From positions 124,001 to 188,000 of the forward strand of contig CAYVBY010000001.1 in NCBI GenBank assembly GCA_964449895.1: a DNA stretch of 64,000 nt. The letters run 5' to 3'. Below the pieces are notes generated by a model, which did not search any database, was not told the origin of the DNA, and saw only the letters and a program-made list of their open reading frames with translations. The translations under genes were made by a program, and so were the position numbers. This DNA comes from Intestinibacter sp964449895. Its GTDB lineage: Bacteria > Bacillota > Clostridia > Peptostreptococcales > Peptostreptococcaceae. This document shows, in pieces, positions 42,295 to 51,806 of the stretch; position 1 is the stretch's first letter; the number at the start of each line of letters is the position of its first letter.

Positions 42295-43362
42295 TTAGAC
42301 CTCCATTAAATAATATGCAGCACTACTTGCAGAATCAAAGAATTCTGAATCTTCATCATAATTTCTTCCCATACTTTTAACTTTTAATCCAAAATATTCT
42401 ATATCCTCTTTGCATTTATTATTTTCAATGAAAACTATATTGTGTTTTTCATCTAAATGATGATCTTTGATTTGATTTTTTATTTTGTTTAATTTTTCAG
42501 TATCGTAAATAGTTATCGGTATATTTACATTTACATTAACTATATCTTCAAGCACTGTAATACTATGGTGAGATATACCTTGATGTCTTTCTCTTTTATC
42601 TGCAAAACTTATTCTAGGAATAGCAATAGGCATTCCTCCTAATTTTTTTACAGCATCTAATATAGATCCTTGTTCTATTCCTGTAAATCCATATTTAGTT
42701 CCTGTTCCAGCAATTCCTGGTCCCATACTTACAAATACAACATCAGCTTTTGCAATTTCTTTTGCAGTTATAAGTCCTGTATATATATTTATACATTCAT
42801 AATCTCCACCAAAAGCATTTCCTATTGTAATAGTAGAATCTATAAGTCCTTTTTCTTTTAAATTTCTTACATTCATACTTAGATAAAGAGGAAGTGCTGC
42901 TCCATCTGTCATTATGTATGCAATTTTTTTATCTGGGTTATGTCTTTTATAAGATGCAACAAAAGGAGTCAACATACTATGTAAAGTTCCCACTACAACT
43001 GGCATATTATCTAAATTCTTAAAGTTATTTATAATATCGTGATATTTACTTTCGTGGTCTTCTACACTATCTACCACTAACTGAAAAGGTGTATATCTAA
43101 GTTTCATAATATGACCTTCAGTATCTAAATTTGATTGCATATTATTTAAATTACTTATAACAAAATGATATCCTCCTGTACCCAGGCTAAGTTCAACAGC
43201 TGAAGTATTTAATATAACTTTATCACCTACTTGAACTAAACCAGTCATTTTAGGATAGTTATAAGCTCTTTGAATTTGTCCATTTATATCTACTCTAATA
43301 TCTTGTAATTCATTGTTGCTACTTTTAATACTTTCAACTATACCTGTCTTTTTACTAATCAT
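42295..43362 (-). CDS. DUF3866-family protein
   Basis: 355 aa, cytosolic. Recognisable by SKKTGIVESI at the start, YPKMTGLVQVGDKVILNTTAV-like text (VGDKVILNTSAVELSLGTGG) and GPGIAGTGTKYGFTG. The function is unknown; it consistently neighbours nudF, spoIIM and the SteA/SteB group in clostridia and Actinobacteria-like clusters (from memory). Tightly packed on both sides (1 and 4 nt), so co-expressed with the glycosyltransferases. Confidence 0.8.
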   Translation of the reverse strand: MISKKTGIVESIKSSNNELQDIRVDINGQIQRAYNYPKMTGLVQVGDKVILNTSAVELSLGTGGYHFVISNLNNMQSNLDTEGHIMKLRYTPFQLVVDSVEDHESKYHDIINNFKNLDNMPVVVGTLHSMLTPFVASYKRHNPDKKIAYIMTDGAALPLYLSMNVRNLKEKGLIDSTITIGNAFGGDYECINIYTGLITAKEIAKADVVFVSMGPGIAGTGTKYGFTGIEQGSILDAVKKLGGMPIAIPRISFADKRERHQGISHHSITVLEDIVNVNVNIPITIYDTEKLNKIKNQIKDHHLDEKHNIVFIENNKCKEDIEYFGLKVKSMGRNYDEDSEFFDSASSAAYYLMEV

Positions 43363-43366
43363 ATTG

Positions 43367-44209
43367 CTACCTTCCTAAATTATCTATAAATTTTAATACT
43401 CTGTTTTTTTCTATAATCTTTGTAAGAGAAAATTTTTCAGTTAATAAATGAATTAATATTAAAAATACTAACCATGCAATTCTTATTTCTAATCCATATC
43501 CAAAAGCCATAAGTACACCTATTGACATACCAAGTACATTTGATCCTGTATCTCCCATCATAGCTCTAGCTTTTAAATCTGTATTAAAATAAGCTAGTAC
43601 ATTTGGGACAATAAGAAGAGGTAGAATTTGTATATATCCTGTCAAAGTAAAAAATATCGGTATAATTATAACTAAATAAGCTTTTATTGCTCTACCTGGT
43701 CTTAAGTCAAATAAATTCATTAAGTTTGTAGAAAGTGCTATAACTAATGTATTTACTATTATCTCAATTATATTATTTGAAAGAGATACTGAGACAACTA
43801 ATCCTACAAATCCTCCAAATAAAGCTTTAAATCCTCCTGTTGTAAGCTCTCCTTTAAATAAGCTTTTGAAATGACCTTTAAGTCCACTTACATTTCTATT
43901 TCCTATTAAATCATCAAGTGCTCCTGCAAAGAACATACATATTATAGAAAATACAAATAATAAGATACATACAAGACCTATAGTATCCATAGCTCCCATA
44001 ATCCCCCACATAAAAAATATTACTATTATTGTGTTAATTATTAACATAGGTAAAAATACTATACCCATTCCCACAGGTATCATTTCATTTTTATAGTTAG
44101 GTCTTATTATATTTCCTTCTACTAACATACTTTTGAATAGAGGTATCATAAAATATGTTCCAAAAAATCCTAACACAAATATTATCCCTTCGAAAATATA
44201 ATGTGTCAT
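43367..44209 (-). CDS. MraY/WecA-family phospho-sugar transferase-like membrane protein
   Basis: 280 aa, about nine helices. Polyprenyl-phosphate sugar-1-phosphate transferase motifs: FAGALDDLIGNRNVSGLKGH (Asp-Asp), NLMNLFDLRPGRA and MMGDTGSNVLG. It is shorter than MraY. It probably loads a UDP-sugar onto a lipid carrier for a cell-surface polymer. Coupled to the GT2 gene (4-nt gap). Confidence 0.85.
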   Translation of the reverse strand: MTHYIFEGIIFVLGFFGTYFMIPLFKSMLVEGNIIRPNYKNEMIPVGMGIVFLPMLIINTIIVIFFMWGIMGAMDTIGLVCILLFVFSIICMFFAGALDDLIGNRNVSGLKGHFKSLFKGELTTGGFKALFGGFVGLVVSVSLSNNIIEIIVNTLVIALSTNLMNLFDLRPGRAIKAYLVIIIPIFFTLTGYIQILPLLIVPNVLAYFNTDLKARAMMGDTGSNVLGMSIGVLMAFGYGLEIRIAWLVFLILIHLLTEKFSLTKIIEKNRVLKFIDNLGR

Positions 44210-44213
44210 AAAA

Positions 44214-44903
44214 CTACCTCCATTCTTTTTTCTTTTGTCTCACTACTTTTTTGATATGATAAAATTGTTTACCTCTATGGATAAATCCTTTTAAATCTCT
44301 ACCTGTTTCTGAATGAGTCATATTTACTAAAACTTCTTTTATTTTGAAGTTGTGCTTTAATATATCTATAGTCATTCCAACTTCTACGCCATATCCAAAA
44401 GGAATTTCATCAAATATTTCAAGTACTTCTTTTTTGAATATTCTTTGTCCTGATAAAGTAGAAGTAAGCTCTACACCTGTCATTTCTTGCACAGAATTTT
44501 TAGCTAAATTTTTTACAAATCCAAGTCCACCTTTTTTCTTAGCTGGTGGGAATTTAGCTATAGTAACATCACATTCATCATTTATTATAGGTATTATTAA
44601 TTTTTCAACTTCTTTTGCTGAACTTCCTAAATCTCCATCTAAAAATCCTATTATAGTAGCTTTTTTCATAGCCTCTCTAAGACCATTATTTAAGGCATAT
44701 CCTTTACCTTTATTTTGACTTTGTGTTATTACATTTATTTTTTCACTTTTCACACTTCTAGCAACTTCTGATGTATTGTCGCTAGATCCATCATCTACTA
44801 CTATGATTTCATCTATTTCTTTTATATCTTTTATACTTTCTAATGTATCTTTTATTTTTAATTCTTCGTTATAAGCTGGTATTATTATACTTATATAACT
44901 CAT
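44214..44903 (-). CDS. Family 2 glycosyltransferase
   Basis: 229 aa, GT-A fold: IIIPAYNEELKIKDTL, IIVVDDGSSDNTSEVA, QNKGKGYALNNGL and the DxD-type GFLDGDLGSSAKEV. No membrane helices, so not a DPM-type with anchor. It likely works with the MraY-like protein and SteA/SteB on an envelope glycan. SD GGAGATATACAATG. Confidence 0.88.
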   Translation of the reverse strand: MSYISIIIPAYNEELKIKDTLESIKDIKEIDEIIVVDDGSSDNTSEVARSVKSEKINVITQSQNKGKGYALNNGLREAMKKATIIGFLDGDLGSSAKEVEKLIIPIINDECDVTIAKFPPAKKKGGLGFVKNLAKNSVQEMTGVELTSTLSGQRIFKKEVLEIFDEIPFGYGVEVGMTIDILKHNFKIKEVLVNMTHSETGRDLKGFIHRGKQFYHIKKVVRQKKKEWR

Positions 44904-44935
44904 TGTATATCTCCTTAATCAATATTTATTTTGAT

Positions 44936-45811
44936 TTATTTTGAAAATGGCATCAATGATTCAACATCTTCTCCCACTCCAAAATTTCCTATTTTTGATT
45001 CATCTTTTATTAACATAGCTAAAGACACTTTTCCAATTTTTCCATCAATATTATCTATTGTAGATATCTTTAATTCTGAACATAGTTTTACAAATTGTGA
45101 TTTACTACTTTCTCTTTGAACAGCAACTATATATTTTTTTTCATTTTTTAATTTAGAAATAAGATTTTTGTCCTTTACTTCAAATGATTTTTCTAAATTT
45201 TCATCTTCATTTTCACCAATTAAAACTACAGATTCATAAGTAATATAATTAGAATTTAATGATTTAACTTCAATAATTCCTAAATTTTCTAATTCATTTA
45301 AATCTGTTTTAGCTGATTTTGTATTTAAAACATCAACTATATAATTAATACAATCTTGTGATGTTTTTATCTCTTTGTTTAGTTGTTTTGATAAAGCGTT
45401 TAAAGTTTCTTCATCTTCAATAGCATCTTTTAATATTATATTAAAAGCAACATTTCCATTTGCATCTTGTATTAAATTTTCTATATCTTCACTATAATCA
45501 TTTTTTTCATTAGTAAGTATTATTCCAGTATTTTTTTCACTTAATTCATTATTAATTAAAAAAGTATAATATTTTGATATATAATCTTGTAATTTAACAC
45601 TTTCTTCTTCTAAATATTCTACTCTTTGTGTTAATTGTTTTTTCTCTTCTGTTAATGAATCAAATTTTTCTTCAAATTGTCCTAAAACTTCACTTTGTTG
45701 TTTGCTTAATTCTTGATCGTTATTTAAGTTAAAACCTACTATAATTCCTACTCCTAAAGCTAAAAATATAGCCCCTATCGTAACAACATAGTATTTCATA
45801 TTTATATTCAT
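44936..45811 (-). CDS. SteB/MctB-like envelope protein (copper transporter family)
   Basis: 291 aa. One N-terminal membrane helix (YYVVTIGAIFLALGVGIIVGF), a coiled coil (SKQQSEVLGQFEEKFDSLTEEKKQ), then an extracytoplasmic domain. Homologues are called MctB in mycobacteria and SteB in Corynebacterium, where SteA-SteB assist cell separation. The role in Firmicutes is not settled. AGGAGG supports the ATG at 45811; it follows steA by 16 nt. Confidence 0.8.
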   Translation of the reverse strand: MNINMKYYVVTIGAIFLALGVGIIVGFNLNNDQELSKQQSEVLGQFEEKFDSLTEEKKQLTQRVEYLEEESVKLQDYISKYYTFLINNELSEKNTGIILTNEKNDYSEDIENLIQDANGNVAFNIILKDAIEDEETLNALSKQLNKEIKTSQDCINYIVDVLNTKSAKTDLNELENLGIIEVKSLNSNYITYESVVLIGENEDENLEKSFEVKDKNLISKLKNEKKYIVAVQRESSKSQFVKLCSELKISTIDNIDGKIGKVSLAMLIKDESKIGNFGVGEDVESLMPFSK

Positions 45812-45827
45812 TTATATTCCTCCTAAT

Positions 45828-46943
45828 TTACATATTCAATTTCATTCTTAATTGTAAAAGTTTTATAAGTTGTTGTGCTGTTGGAGACAAATAAGCTACT
45901 ACTAAAATAGGAACTAAAGCCGTAACTATTAATGCCCATATGTATTTCATTTTTAATTTACTCTTATAAAGTAAGTTAACACCTTTAGCATCTACAAGTT
46001 TAGAGCCTATTTTTAGTCTAACTAAAAATGTAGAAGCCATTCCTTTTCTTCCTTTTTCTAAGAAATCTATCATATTAGAATGTGATCCTAGAGCTACTAT
46101 TAGTTCTGCACCATATTCATAAGCTGTAAGCATAGCTATATCTTCACTAGTTCCTGGAGCTGGAAATACAACTGCTTTTAAGCCTAAATCTTCCACTCTT
46201 TTTAAGCCAGGAGCTCGACCATCTACATAAGCATGTACAACTATTTCTTTTGCCTTTTTTAAAGCTTCATCTGTAACACTGTCCATATCTCCAACTATAA
46301 CATCTGGAGTATATCCACATTCTATAAGTGCATCAGCTCCACCATCAACTCCTACAAGTATTGGCTTCATTTCTTCTATATAAGATGTAATTGTAGCTAA
46401 ATCTTCTTTATAATCTTGTCCTCTTACTACAACTAAAACATGTCTATCTTTATAAACTGTAGCCATTTTAGGAATTTCTGTTTCTCCTAATATAAATCCT
46501 TTTTCACGCTTTGCATAGTCTATAGTATTATCAATAAATCTATCTAGTTCTACAGACATATTTTCATATGCAATTTTTGTTTTTTCTTCGACAAGTTTTT
46601 TATCCATTACATCCCCTTGGCCAATGAACTGTCCATCTCTATAAATTTGTCCATTATTTACTTCTATAACTTGTCCTTCTTTTAAATTTTCAAAAACTTC
46701 TTCTCCTACATTATCTATAATTAGAATATTATTATTCGTAAGTATTTTAGGTCCCTTGTTAGGATATCTTCCACTTATTGAAGGAGCTGCATTAATAACA
46801 AGCTTTATTTTACATTCAACTAAAGAATTTGCTGCAACTTCATCTATATCAATATGATTTATAACAGCTATTTCTCCTGCTGAAAGTCTTTTAGCTAGTT
46901 TTTTTGTCTTTCTATCTACCTTTATTGGAGCTTCCACTCTCAT
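45828..46943 (-). CDS. SteA-like cytokinetic protein with thiamin pyrophosphokinase-like domain
   Basis: 371 aa. The central part (ILVGVDGGADALIECGYTPDVIVGDMDSV) resembles the catalytic domain of thiamin pyrophosphokinase. The C-terminus has a membrane helix (YIWALIVTALVPILVVAYLS). SteA proteins help cell separation in Corynebacterium. The ATG at 46943 is used because GGAGG lies 8 nt before it; the ATG at 46958 overlaps that SD. Confidence 0.83.
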   Translation of the reverse strand: MRVEAPIKVDRKTKKLAKRLSAGEIAVINHIDIDEVAANSLVECKIKLVINAAPSISGRYPNKGPKILTNNNILIIDNVGEEVFENLKEGQVIEVNNGQIYRDGQFIGQGDVMDKKLVEEKTKIAYENMSVELDRFIDNTIDYAKREKGFILGETEIPKMATVYKDRHVLVVVRGQDYKEDLATITSYIEEMKPILVGVDGGADALIECGYTPDVIVGDMDSVTDEALKKAKEIVVHAYVDGRAPGLKRVEDLGLKAVVFPAPGTSEDIAMLTAYEYGAELIVALGSHSNMIDFLEKGRKGMASTFLVRLKIGSKLVDAKGVNLLYKSKLKMKYIWALIVTALVPILVVAYLSPTAQQLIKLLQLRMKLNM

Positions 46944-47204
46944 TTCATTAACCTCCATATTTTTAAATCTTAAAACATTATAACATTATTTTCATATAAA
47001 ATAAATATTTTGGAAAATCACTATTATTAAGATTATATACTTTTATATTATTATTCGTATTTATTACAATATTTTAAGTCAATATTTTATAATTTCATAT
47101 CTTCATATAAATTTTAACACATAAACAATAAAAAAAACATTTTCATAATTAGTTTTAAGAATATGTAAGTTTTAATTTTAAAAAATATATAATTATATAT
47201 ATTA

Positions 47205-47230
47205 AAAGCCTTCCCTATCGAGAAGGCTTT
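47205..47230 (-). terminator. Terminator after spo0A
   Basis: AAAGCCTT / AAGGCTTT around CCCTATCGAG, U-rich flank on the minus strand, 6 nt beyond the spo0A stop. Confidence 0.85.
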
Positions 47231-47235
47231 CTTAA

Positions 47236-48057
47236 TTATTTAACTATACTATGTTCTAATCTTAATTTATCAGCTATCATAGCTATAAATTCTGAATTTG
47301 TAGGTTTACCCTTTGTAGTATGTACTGTATATCCAAATAATTGATTTATAGTATCAACTTTACCTCTACTCCAAGCAACTTCTATAGCATGTCTTATAGC
47401 TCTTTCAACCCTACTTGGTGTAGTATTAAATTTCTTAGCTATATTTGGATATAATTCTTTTGTAACAGCTCCTAATAATTCTACATTATCTATTACCATT
47501 TTTATGGCTTCTCTAAGATATAAATATCCTTTTATATGAGCTGGAACTCCTATTTCATGTATAATATTAGTTATTTCTGCTTCTATATTACCCATACTCG
47601 GTGCTTTTGTATAGTCAACAGTTCTTGACATTTGAATTTCTTGAACCGGTTTTGATTTTGTTTGTGGAGAAATAGATTTATTTGAAACTAACTCTCTTAT
47701 TCTATTTATAAATATGACAAAATCAAAAGGTTTTACGATATAATAATCTGCACCTAAGTTAATTGCACTTTGTGTGATTTTATCTTGACCTACAGCTGAT
47801 AATACTATTATTTTTGGCATTTTTTCTAAATTCATAACGTTCAATTTTTCTATTACACCTAAACCATCTAAATGTGGCATTATCACATCTAAAACTAATA
47901 AATCTGGTTCTTTTTCTTTTACTAACTCTAATGCCTCAACACCATCTTTTGCAATTCCTAATATTTCTATGTCTTCTTCATTTGATAAATATTCTTTTAA
48001 CACTTGGCAAAAGTCTTTATTATCATCAGCTAATACAATTTTAATTTTATCTTTCAT
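47236..48057 (-). CDS. spo0A: Sporulation master regulator Spo0A
   Basis: 273 aa. Receiver domain: VLADDNKDFC, phosphorylation Asp in LLVLDVIMPHLDG, VLSAVGQD, Lys in YYIVKPFD. The C-terminal effector domain has the strictly conserved DNA-recognition region TTPSRVERAIRHAIEVAWSRG. Phosphorylated Spo0A starts sporulation. The ATG at 48057 has GGAGG. Promoter region at 48126-48155 has SigH and 0A-box elements. Usually preceded directly by spoIVB; here a 7.3-kb island intervenes. Confidence 0.98.
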   Translation of the reverse strand: MKDKIKIVLADDNKDFCQVLKEYLSNEEDIEILGIAKDGVEALELVKEKEPDLLVLDVIMPHLDGLGVIEKLNVMNLEKMPKIIVLSAVGQDKITQSAINLGADYYIVKPFDFVIFINRIRELVSNKSISPQTKSKPVQEIQMSRTVDYTKAPSMGNIEAEITNIIHEIGVPAHIKGYLYLREAIKMVIDNVELLGAVTKELYPNIAKKFNTTPSRVERAIRHAIEVAWSRGKVDTINQLFGYTVHTTKGKPTNSEFIAMIADKLRLEHSIVK

Positions 48058-48125
48058 TATGATTCCTCCAATCAACATATTAATTTGTCTATAGAAAATT
48101 CAACGATTACTTATTATTAATTAAG

Positions 48126-48155
48126 CAATTCGACATTATAAAATTATATTCCTTC
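48126..48155 (-). promoter_or_regulatory. SigH promoter of spo0A overlapped by a 0A box
   Basis: Minus strand: GAAGGAATA (48155-48147), 12-nt spacer, GTCGAATTG (48134-48126), a near match to the SigH consensus. The sequence TGTCGAA (48135-48129), a perfect 0A box, covers the -10 element, so Spo0A~P would act directly on its own promoter. Confidence 0.7.
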
Positions 48156-48251
48156 ATTAAAGATTAAATTTATTTTATTTTCATCAATTTATATTACCAT
48201 TTATCTATAAAAATTCCAAATCATTTTTTATGGATAAATTTTCTAAATTAA

Positions 48252-48294
48252 ATAAGTCTTAAAAAATATCAATTTGATAAATTTTAAGACTTAT
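48252..48294 (-). terminator. Long inverted repeat ending the island before spo0A
   Basis: ATAAGTCTTAAAA / TTTTAAGACTTAT, perfect 13-bp stem with inner TATC/GATA pairs. It lies between the LRR gene and the spo0A promoter. A second stem AATTTAACTTTTA / TAAAAGTTAAATT (48340-48376) covers the LRR stop codon. Both could end island transcripts. Confidence 0.6.
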
Positions 48295-48349
48295 ATTCTA
48301 AATATATATCTGACTATCAAAAATAAAGCATAATTATTCAATTTAACTT

Positions 48350-49918
48350 TTATACTCGAAGCTTAAAAGTTAAATTATATTTCTTTCCATATTTTTCACA
48401 ATATTCCTTTACAGATGGATTATTTGGAGCGTATATTGTAATTATTTCTTTATCTTTTCTTTCCGTGATTGCCGGAAAAATTATATTTGTTTTGCATCCT
48501 TTTACCGTAATTTTCTTAAGCTCCTCACATCCCATAAATGCCCATTCTTCAATAATATCAACTGATTCTGGAATTAAAATTTCTTTAATTTTTGTTCCAC
48601 GAAATGCCGATTGACCTATATGACAAAGATTTTCTGGCAATTCAATCAAATTCAGTTCTGCACCACGAAATGTATCACTACCTATATACTTTAAACTATT
48701 TGGAAAATGAACAGCACTTACCTTTTTTACTGTTAAAAAATCCATATCAGCAATGCCTATCGTACCCTCCTTGATACGAAGAGTTTTCCCATCATATCCT
48801 TTATAGCTAATTAACCATTTATCAACATACAGTTCTTTTTCTTTACTATTTTTATAATTCTCTAAAAATCCACTTTTTTCGAACGCATCAAAACATATTT
48901 TAGTCACACTATCTGGAATATGAACATTCAGCAAGTTTTCACATCCACTAAACAAAGCTCTCTCTATTGTTAAAATTCCATCCGGTAAATCTATGCTTTT
49001 TAGTGCAATACATCCAGCAAATGCTCCCATTTCAATTGTGTCCATATTTTGTGGAAAAACAACATCTGTAAGTTTTTTGCAATTCTTAAATGCACTGGTT
49101 CCGATTTTTTGAACAGATGAAGGAAGCGAAATTCTTTTAATTTTACTACATCCTTCAAAAGCATATCTTCCAATTGATATTAATTCTGAAGGAAATATCA
49201 CTTCTTTCAATTCTGAGCATCCCTGTAATGCATTATCAGCAATAGAAGTCGTTCCTTTATTAATTTTTAAAGCACCAGAAAAAGAAGGGTCAACTTTCAT
49301 GAGAGTATTATTCAGATATGTAGTTTTATTTTCACAGTAAAATGCTGTATTTTTAAATGCATTATTTCCTATACTCACATACTCAGATGGAATCTCTATT
49401 TCAGATAAATTTATGCAATCAGCAAAAGCTGAGTCTCCAATTTTTTGTATACTTTCAGGCAATATTATTTTTTCAACTTTAATTTCATTTTCAAATGCTC
49501 GTTTCGCAATACAATTAATCCTAATTCCATTTATTTCGTCTGGAATTTTCAATACCTCTTCAATCGTGGCAATTTTGTTATCTATAAGTTTATCCACTCT
49601 ATAATTTTCATATACATATTCTCCATTTACACACCTAAAACCACGTCCGGCATAAGCAATATCATCTGGAGAACCACCTCTATTAATGTCCATACTTGCT
49701 TGATAACGTTGATAACTCAATTCTATTTGACGAGCACATTTATGTGAAATTACTGAATTGTTTCCCTTGCCATCTAAGTATATAAACCAACCATCACAAA
49801 ATATAATTTTTTCTTTCCAAAAAGAAACACCATTCACTGTTGTGCCTGTTTCAGACGATTTCTTTAATTGACTCTCTTTTTTTCTACGCTTTTTTTTCAT
49901 AAAATCAAATATTATCAT
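48350..49918 (-). CDS. BspA-type leucine-rich repeat protein
   Basis: 522 aa. After a basic start (MKKKRRKKESQLKK) and a unique ~110-residue region come about a dozen LRR_5 repeats of ~23 residues (pattern I-SAF-GC--L--I-LP-S---IG), e.g. QKIGDSAFADCINLSEIEIP and VQKIGTSAFKNCKKL. There is no signal peptide or wall anchor, so it is probably cytoplasmic or released by another route. ATG at 49918 after GGAGGTG. Last gene of the accessory row; base composition is less AT-rich than the core genes. Function unknown. Confidence 0.85.
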   Translation of the reverse strand: MIIFDFMKKKRRKKESQLKKSSETGTTVNGVSFWKEKIIFCDGWFIYLDGKGNNSVISHKCARQIELSYQRYQASMDINRGGSPDDIAYAGRGFRCVNGEYVYENYRVDKLIDNKIATIEEVLKIPDEINGIRINCIAKRAFENEIKVEKIILPESIQKIGDSAFADCINLSEIEIPSEYVSIGNNAFKNTAFYCENKTTYLNNTLMKVDPSFSGALKINKGTTSIADNALQGCSELKEVIFPSELISIGRYAFEGCSKIKRISLPSSVQKIGTSAFKNCKKLTDVVFPQNMDTIEMGAFAGCIALKSIDLPDGILTIERALFSGCENLLNVHIPDSVTKICFDAFEKSGFLENYKNSKEKELYVDKWLISYKGYDGKTLRIKEGTIGIADMDFLTVKKVSAVHFPNSLKYIGSDTFRGAELNLIELPENLCHIGQSAFRGTKIKEILIPESVDIIEEWAFMGCEELKKITVKGCKTNIIFPAITERKDKEIITIYAPNNPSVKEYCEKYGKKYNLTFKLRV

Positions 49919-49935
49919 AAACACCTCCAAACTAT

Positions 49936-50187
49936 TTATTTAACATATAGATACCCATTACGTAAATCTCTTGCAATAGAATCAACAATTTCTAAATCTC
50001 CATGTGAATCTATAATTTTTTTCACATCATCTGGCATTATTCTAATGGCTATTAAATTTGCAACAGCTCTTTGATCTGAAACAATAAGATAAAATGATTC
50101 ATGATTGCCCGCTGCTCGATGTACAATCCAAAATCCTTTTCCTTCATATATTTTTTGATCTTTTGAAATATCAATTGTGTTATCCAT
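49936..50187 (-). CDS. Small protein of unknown function (83 aa)
   Basis: MDNTIDISKDQKIYEG..., ending in ARDLRNGYLYVK. Globular and mixed-charge, with no membrane segment or motif I know. Perfect SD (GGAGG). It lies 17 nt upstream of the LRR gene and is probably co-transcribed. Could be a partner of the LRR protein; unproven. Confidence 0.6.
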   Translation of the reverse strand: MDNTIDISKDQKIYEGKGFWIVHRAAGNHESFYLIVSDQRAVANLIAIRIMPDDVKKIIDSHGDLEIVDSIARDLRNGYLYVK

Positions 50188-50252
50188 ATTAAAATCCTCC
50201 TAACAATTTTTTATAATATAACTTGATGCTAAAAAACAAAAATAGTTTATTT

Positions 50253-51404
50253 TCAACAAAATTCCTTATCAATTAAATTGTATTTTTTCAATAATGCAAT
50301 CAAATCTCTACCACTATGATGCTGTAGATAATATGCACAGCTCACAGATGGATTATTCAAATATCTTTGATTCATCTCTTCTTTCAAAATTTGAGATAAT
50401 TTATCCATATTCTCTGGAAGTATTTCATAATGAGAATCATGCTTTGTTTTTTCATCAAAGCTATACTTTATAAACTTGCCTTTTACATTCATATAGGAAC
50501 TTAAAAACCATGTTCTAGTTTCATCAAGTTGATAAGTTCTTCGAAAGATTTTCAACGATGCATCCCAAGAAAGTTCATCTGCTCCCACACCTTTATCATA
50601 ATTTTCTTTTCCAAAGCGTCGAACAACATCTATAAGATAAGAAAATCCTTCTGAATCAGTTTCTAAACCTATGCTTACTTCAATAATATTAAAATTAGTT
50701 ACTTTTACTTTAATATCCGTTTCTTTTATCTTTGCAAAAATAATTATGTACTCATAATTTAAGCCTGTAAACCAACTCCCATATTCATTTGCAGCCTCAG
50801 AATCAGCAACCATCAAATCATCCATACTATTTGCAATAAATGATTCAAATGTAGTATATAAATTTCCATATGCTACTGCACCTGTATGAGAAATCTCTGT
50901 ACTTCCTCCACCGATTAATATTTTGGTAATTACACCGCCTATGTCAATAATATGCTTTCCAAAATTTGCTGCTATCTGAAAATCCCATTGCAAATCTTCA
51001 TAAAAAAGATCTTCTTTTCCATTTTGAAACAAATCTTCTCGAATATAAAATTTGTATATAAAATTTCCATCTGCAACAATACCTGACCTATTAATAACTG
51101 GTTTATAAATCTGTTCATTTTTATTTAACTGTTTTTTTATGACATATGAATTATCTTCTTTTTTCTGTACCTTTGTGATTACCTCTTTATTTTTGTTTTT
51201 TTTCATTTTCTGCTCCTTGAGCTTAAATCCAAACCTTAAAATCAAAGCATTTACAAAAATAAAAAGCATATTACATATAAATAATATTATACGTTCTAAT
51301 AATGACAAATTACTTATAATAAATGTCACAGAAAGACACATTATGCCACTAAAACAATTAAATCCACCTAAAATAATCAATATCCACCCTATTATTTTTT
51401 TCAT
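50253..51404 (-). CDS. Membrane-anchored protein of unknown function
   Basis: 383 aa. Two N-terminal helices (IIGWILIILGGFNCFSGIM and IILFICNMLFIFVNALILRF), a lysine-rich linker, then ~300 soluble residues with no recognised motif (GGVITKILIGGGSTEISHTGAVAYG; GADELSWDASLKIFRRTYQ). The ATG at 51404 follows AAAGGGG; the reading opens at 51518, but that would overlap the gene above. Part of the accessory row. Confidence 0.6.
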   Translation of the reverse strand: MKKIIGWILIILGGFNCFSGIMCLSVTFIISNLSLLERIILFICNMLFIFVNALILRFGFKLKEQKMKKNKNKEVITKVQKKEDNSYVIKKQLNKNEQIYKPVINRSGIVADGNFIYKFYIREDLFQNGKEDLFYEDLQWDFQIAANFGKHIIDIGGVITKILIGGGSTEISHTGAVAYGNLYTTFESFIANSMDDLMVADSEAANEYGSWFTGLNYEYIIIFAKIKETDIKVKVTNFNIIEVSIGLETDSEGFSYLIDVVRRFGKENYDKGVGADELSWDASLKIFRRTYQLDETRTWFLSSYMNVKGKFIKYSFDEKTKHDSHYEILPENMDKLSQILKEEMNQRYLNNPSVSCAYYLQHHSGRDLIALLKKYNLIDKEFC

Positions 51405-51429
51405 TTTATACCCCTTTTTTTGTAAATTA

Positions 51430-51756
51430 TTAATCTCCACACAGCTCCAATATTTCTGGGTCCAAACGAGATATACACGTAATAAGCGTTTCCTTCGTAA
51501 TTCTTCCATGATAATCATTTTCTTCTAGCAAAAGAAAACCATTATTTTCATAATAATTCCATGCCTTTGGCAAAATTGAATCATGGACCATACAATAATT
51601 GTATTTTTCCTTCTCCCAAAGTCGCGATGTTACTAAATAATATCGTCCATTATATGGGTAATTTGCACCCATACCAGAACCTCCATGAATACCAACATAT
51701 AAAATATAATATTGTTTATTTTCAAATTTTAATGTCATATTTCCTGAACTATCCAT
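51430..51756 (-). CDS. Small protein of unknown function (108 aa)
   Basis: MDSSGNMTLKFENKQYYILYVGIHGGSGMGANYPYN..., rich in Tyr and Gly, no helix-rich membrane part. The ATG at 51756 follows AAAGGTG. It precedes the membrane protein gene by 25 nt. I do not recognise the family; the size and setting are like immunity proteins, but this is only analogy. Confidence 0.55.
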   Translation of the reverse strand: MDSSGNMTLKFENKQYYILYVGIHGGSGMGANYPYNGRYYLVTSRLWEKEKYNYCMVHDSILPKAWNYYENNGFLLLEENDYHGRITKETLITCISRLDPEILELCGD

Positions 51757-51806
51757 AAATATCACCTTTCCTCCACGATTTTTTTACATAATCACAAATT
51801 ATTTTA

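Noticed and set aside
49445..49747. 100-codon plus-strand frame opposite the LRR gene
   Set aside because: Hydrophobic-looking antisense of LRR codons with no start signal.
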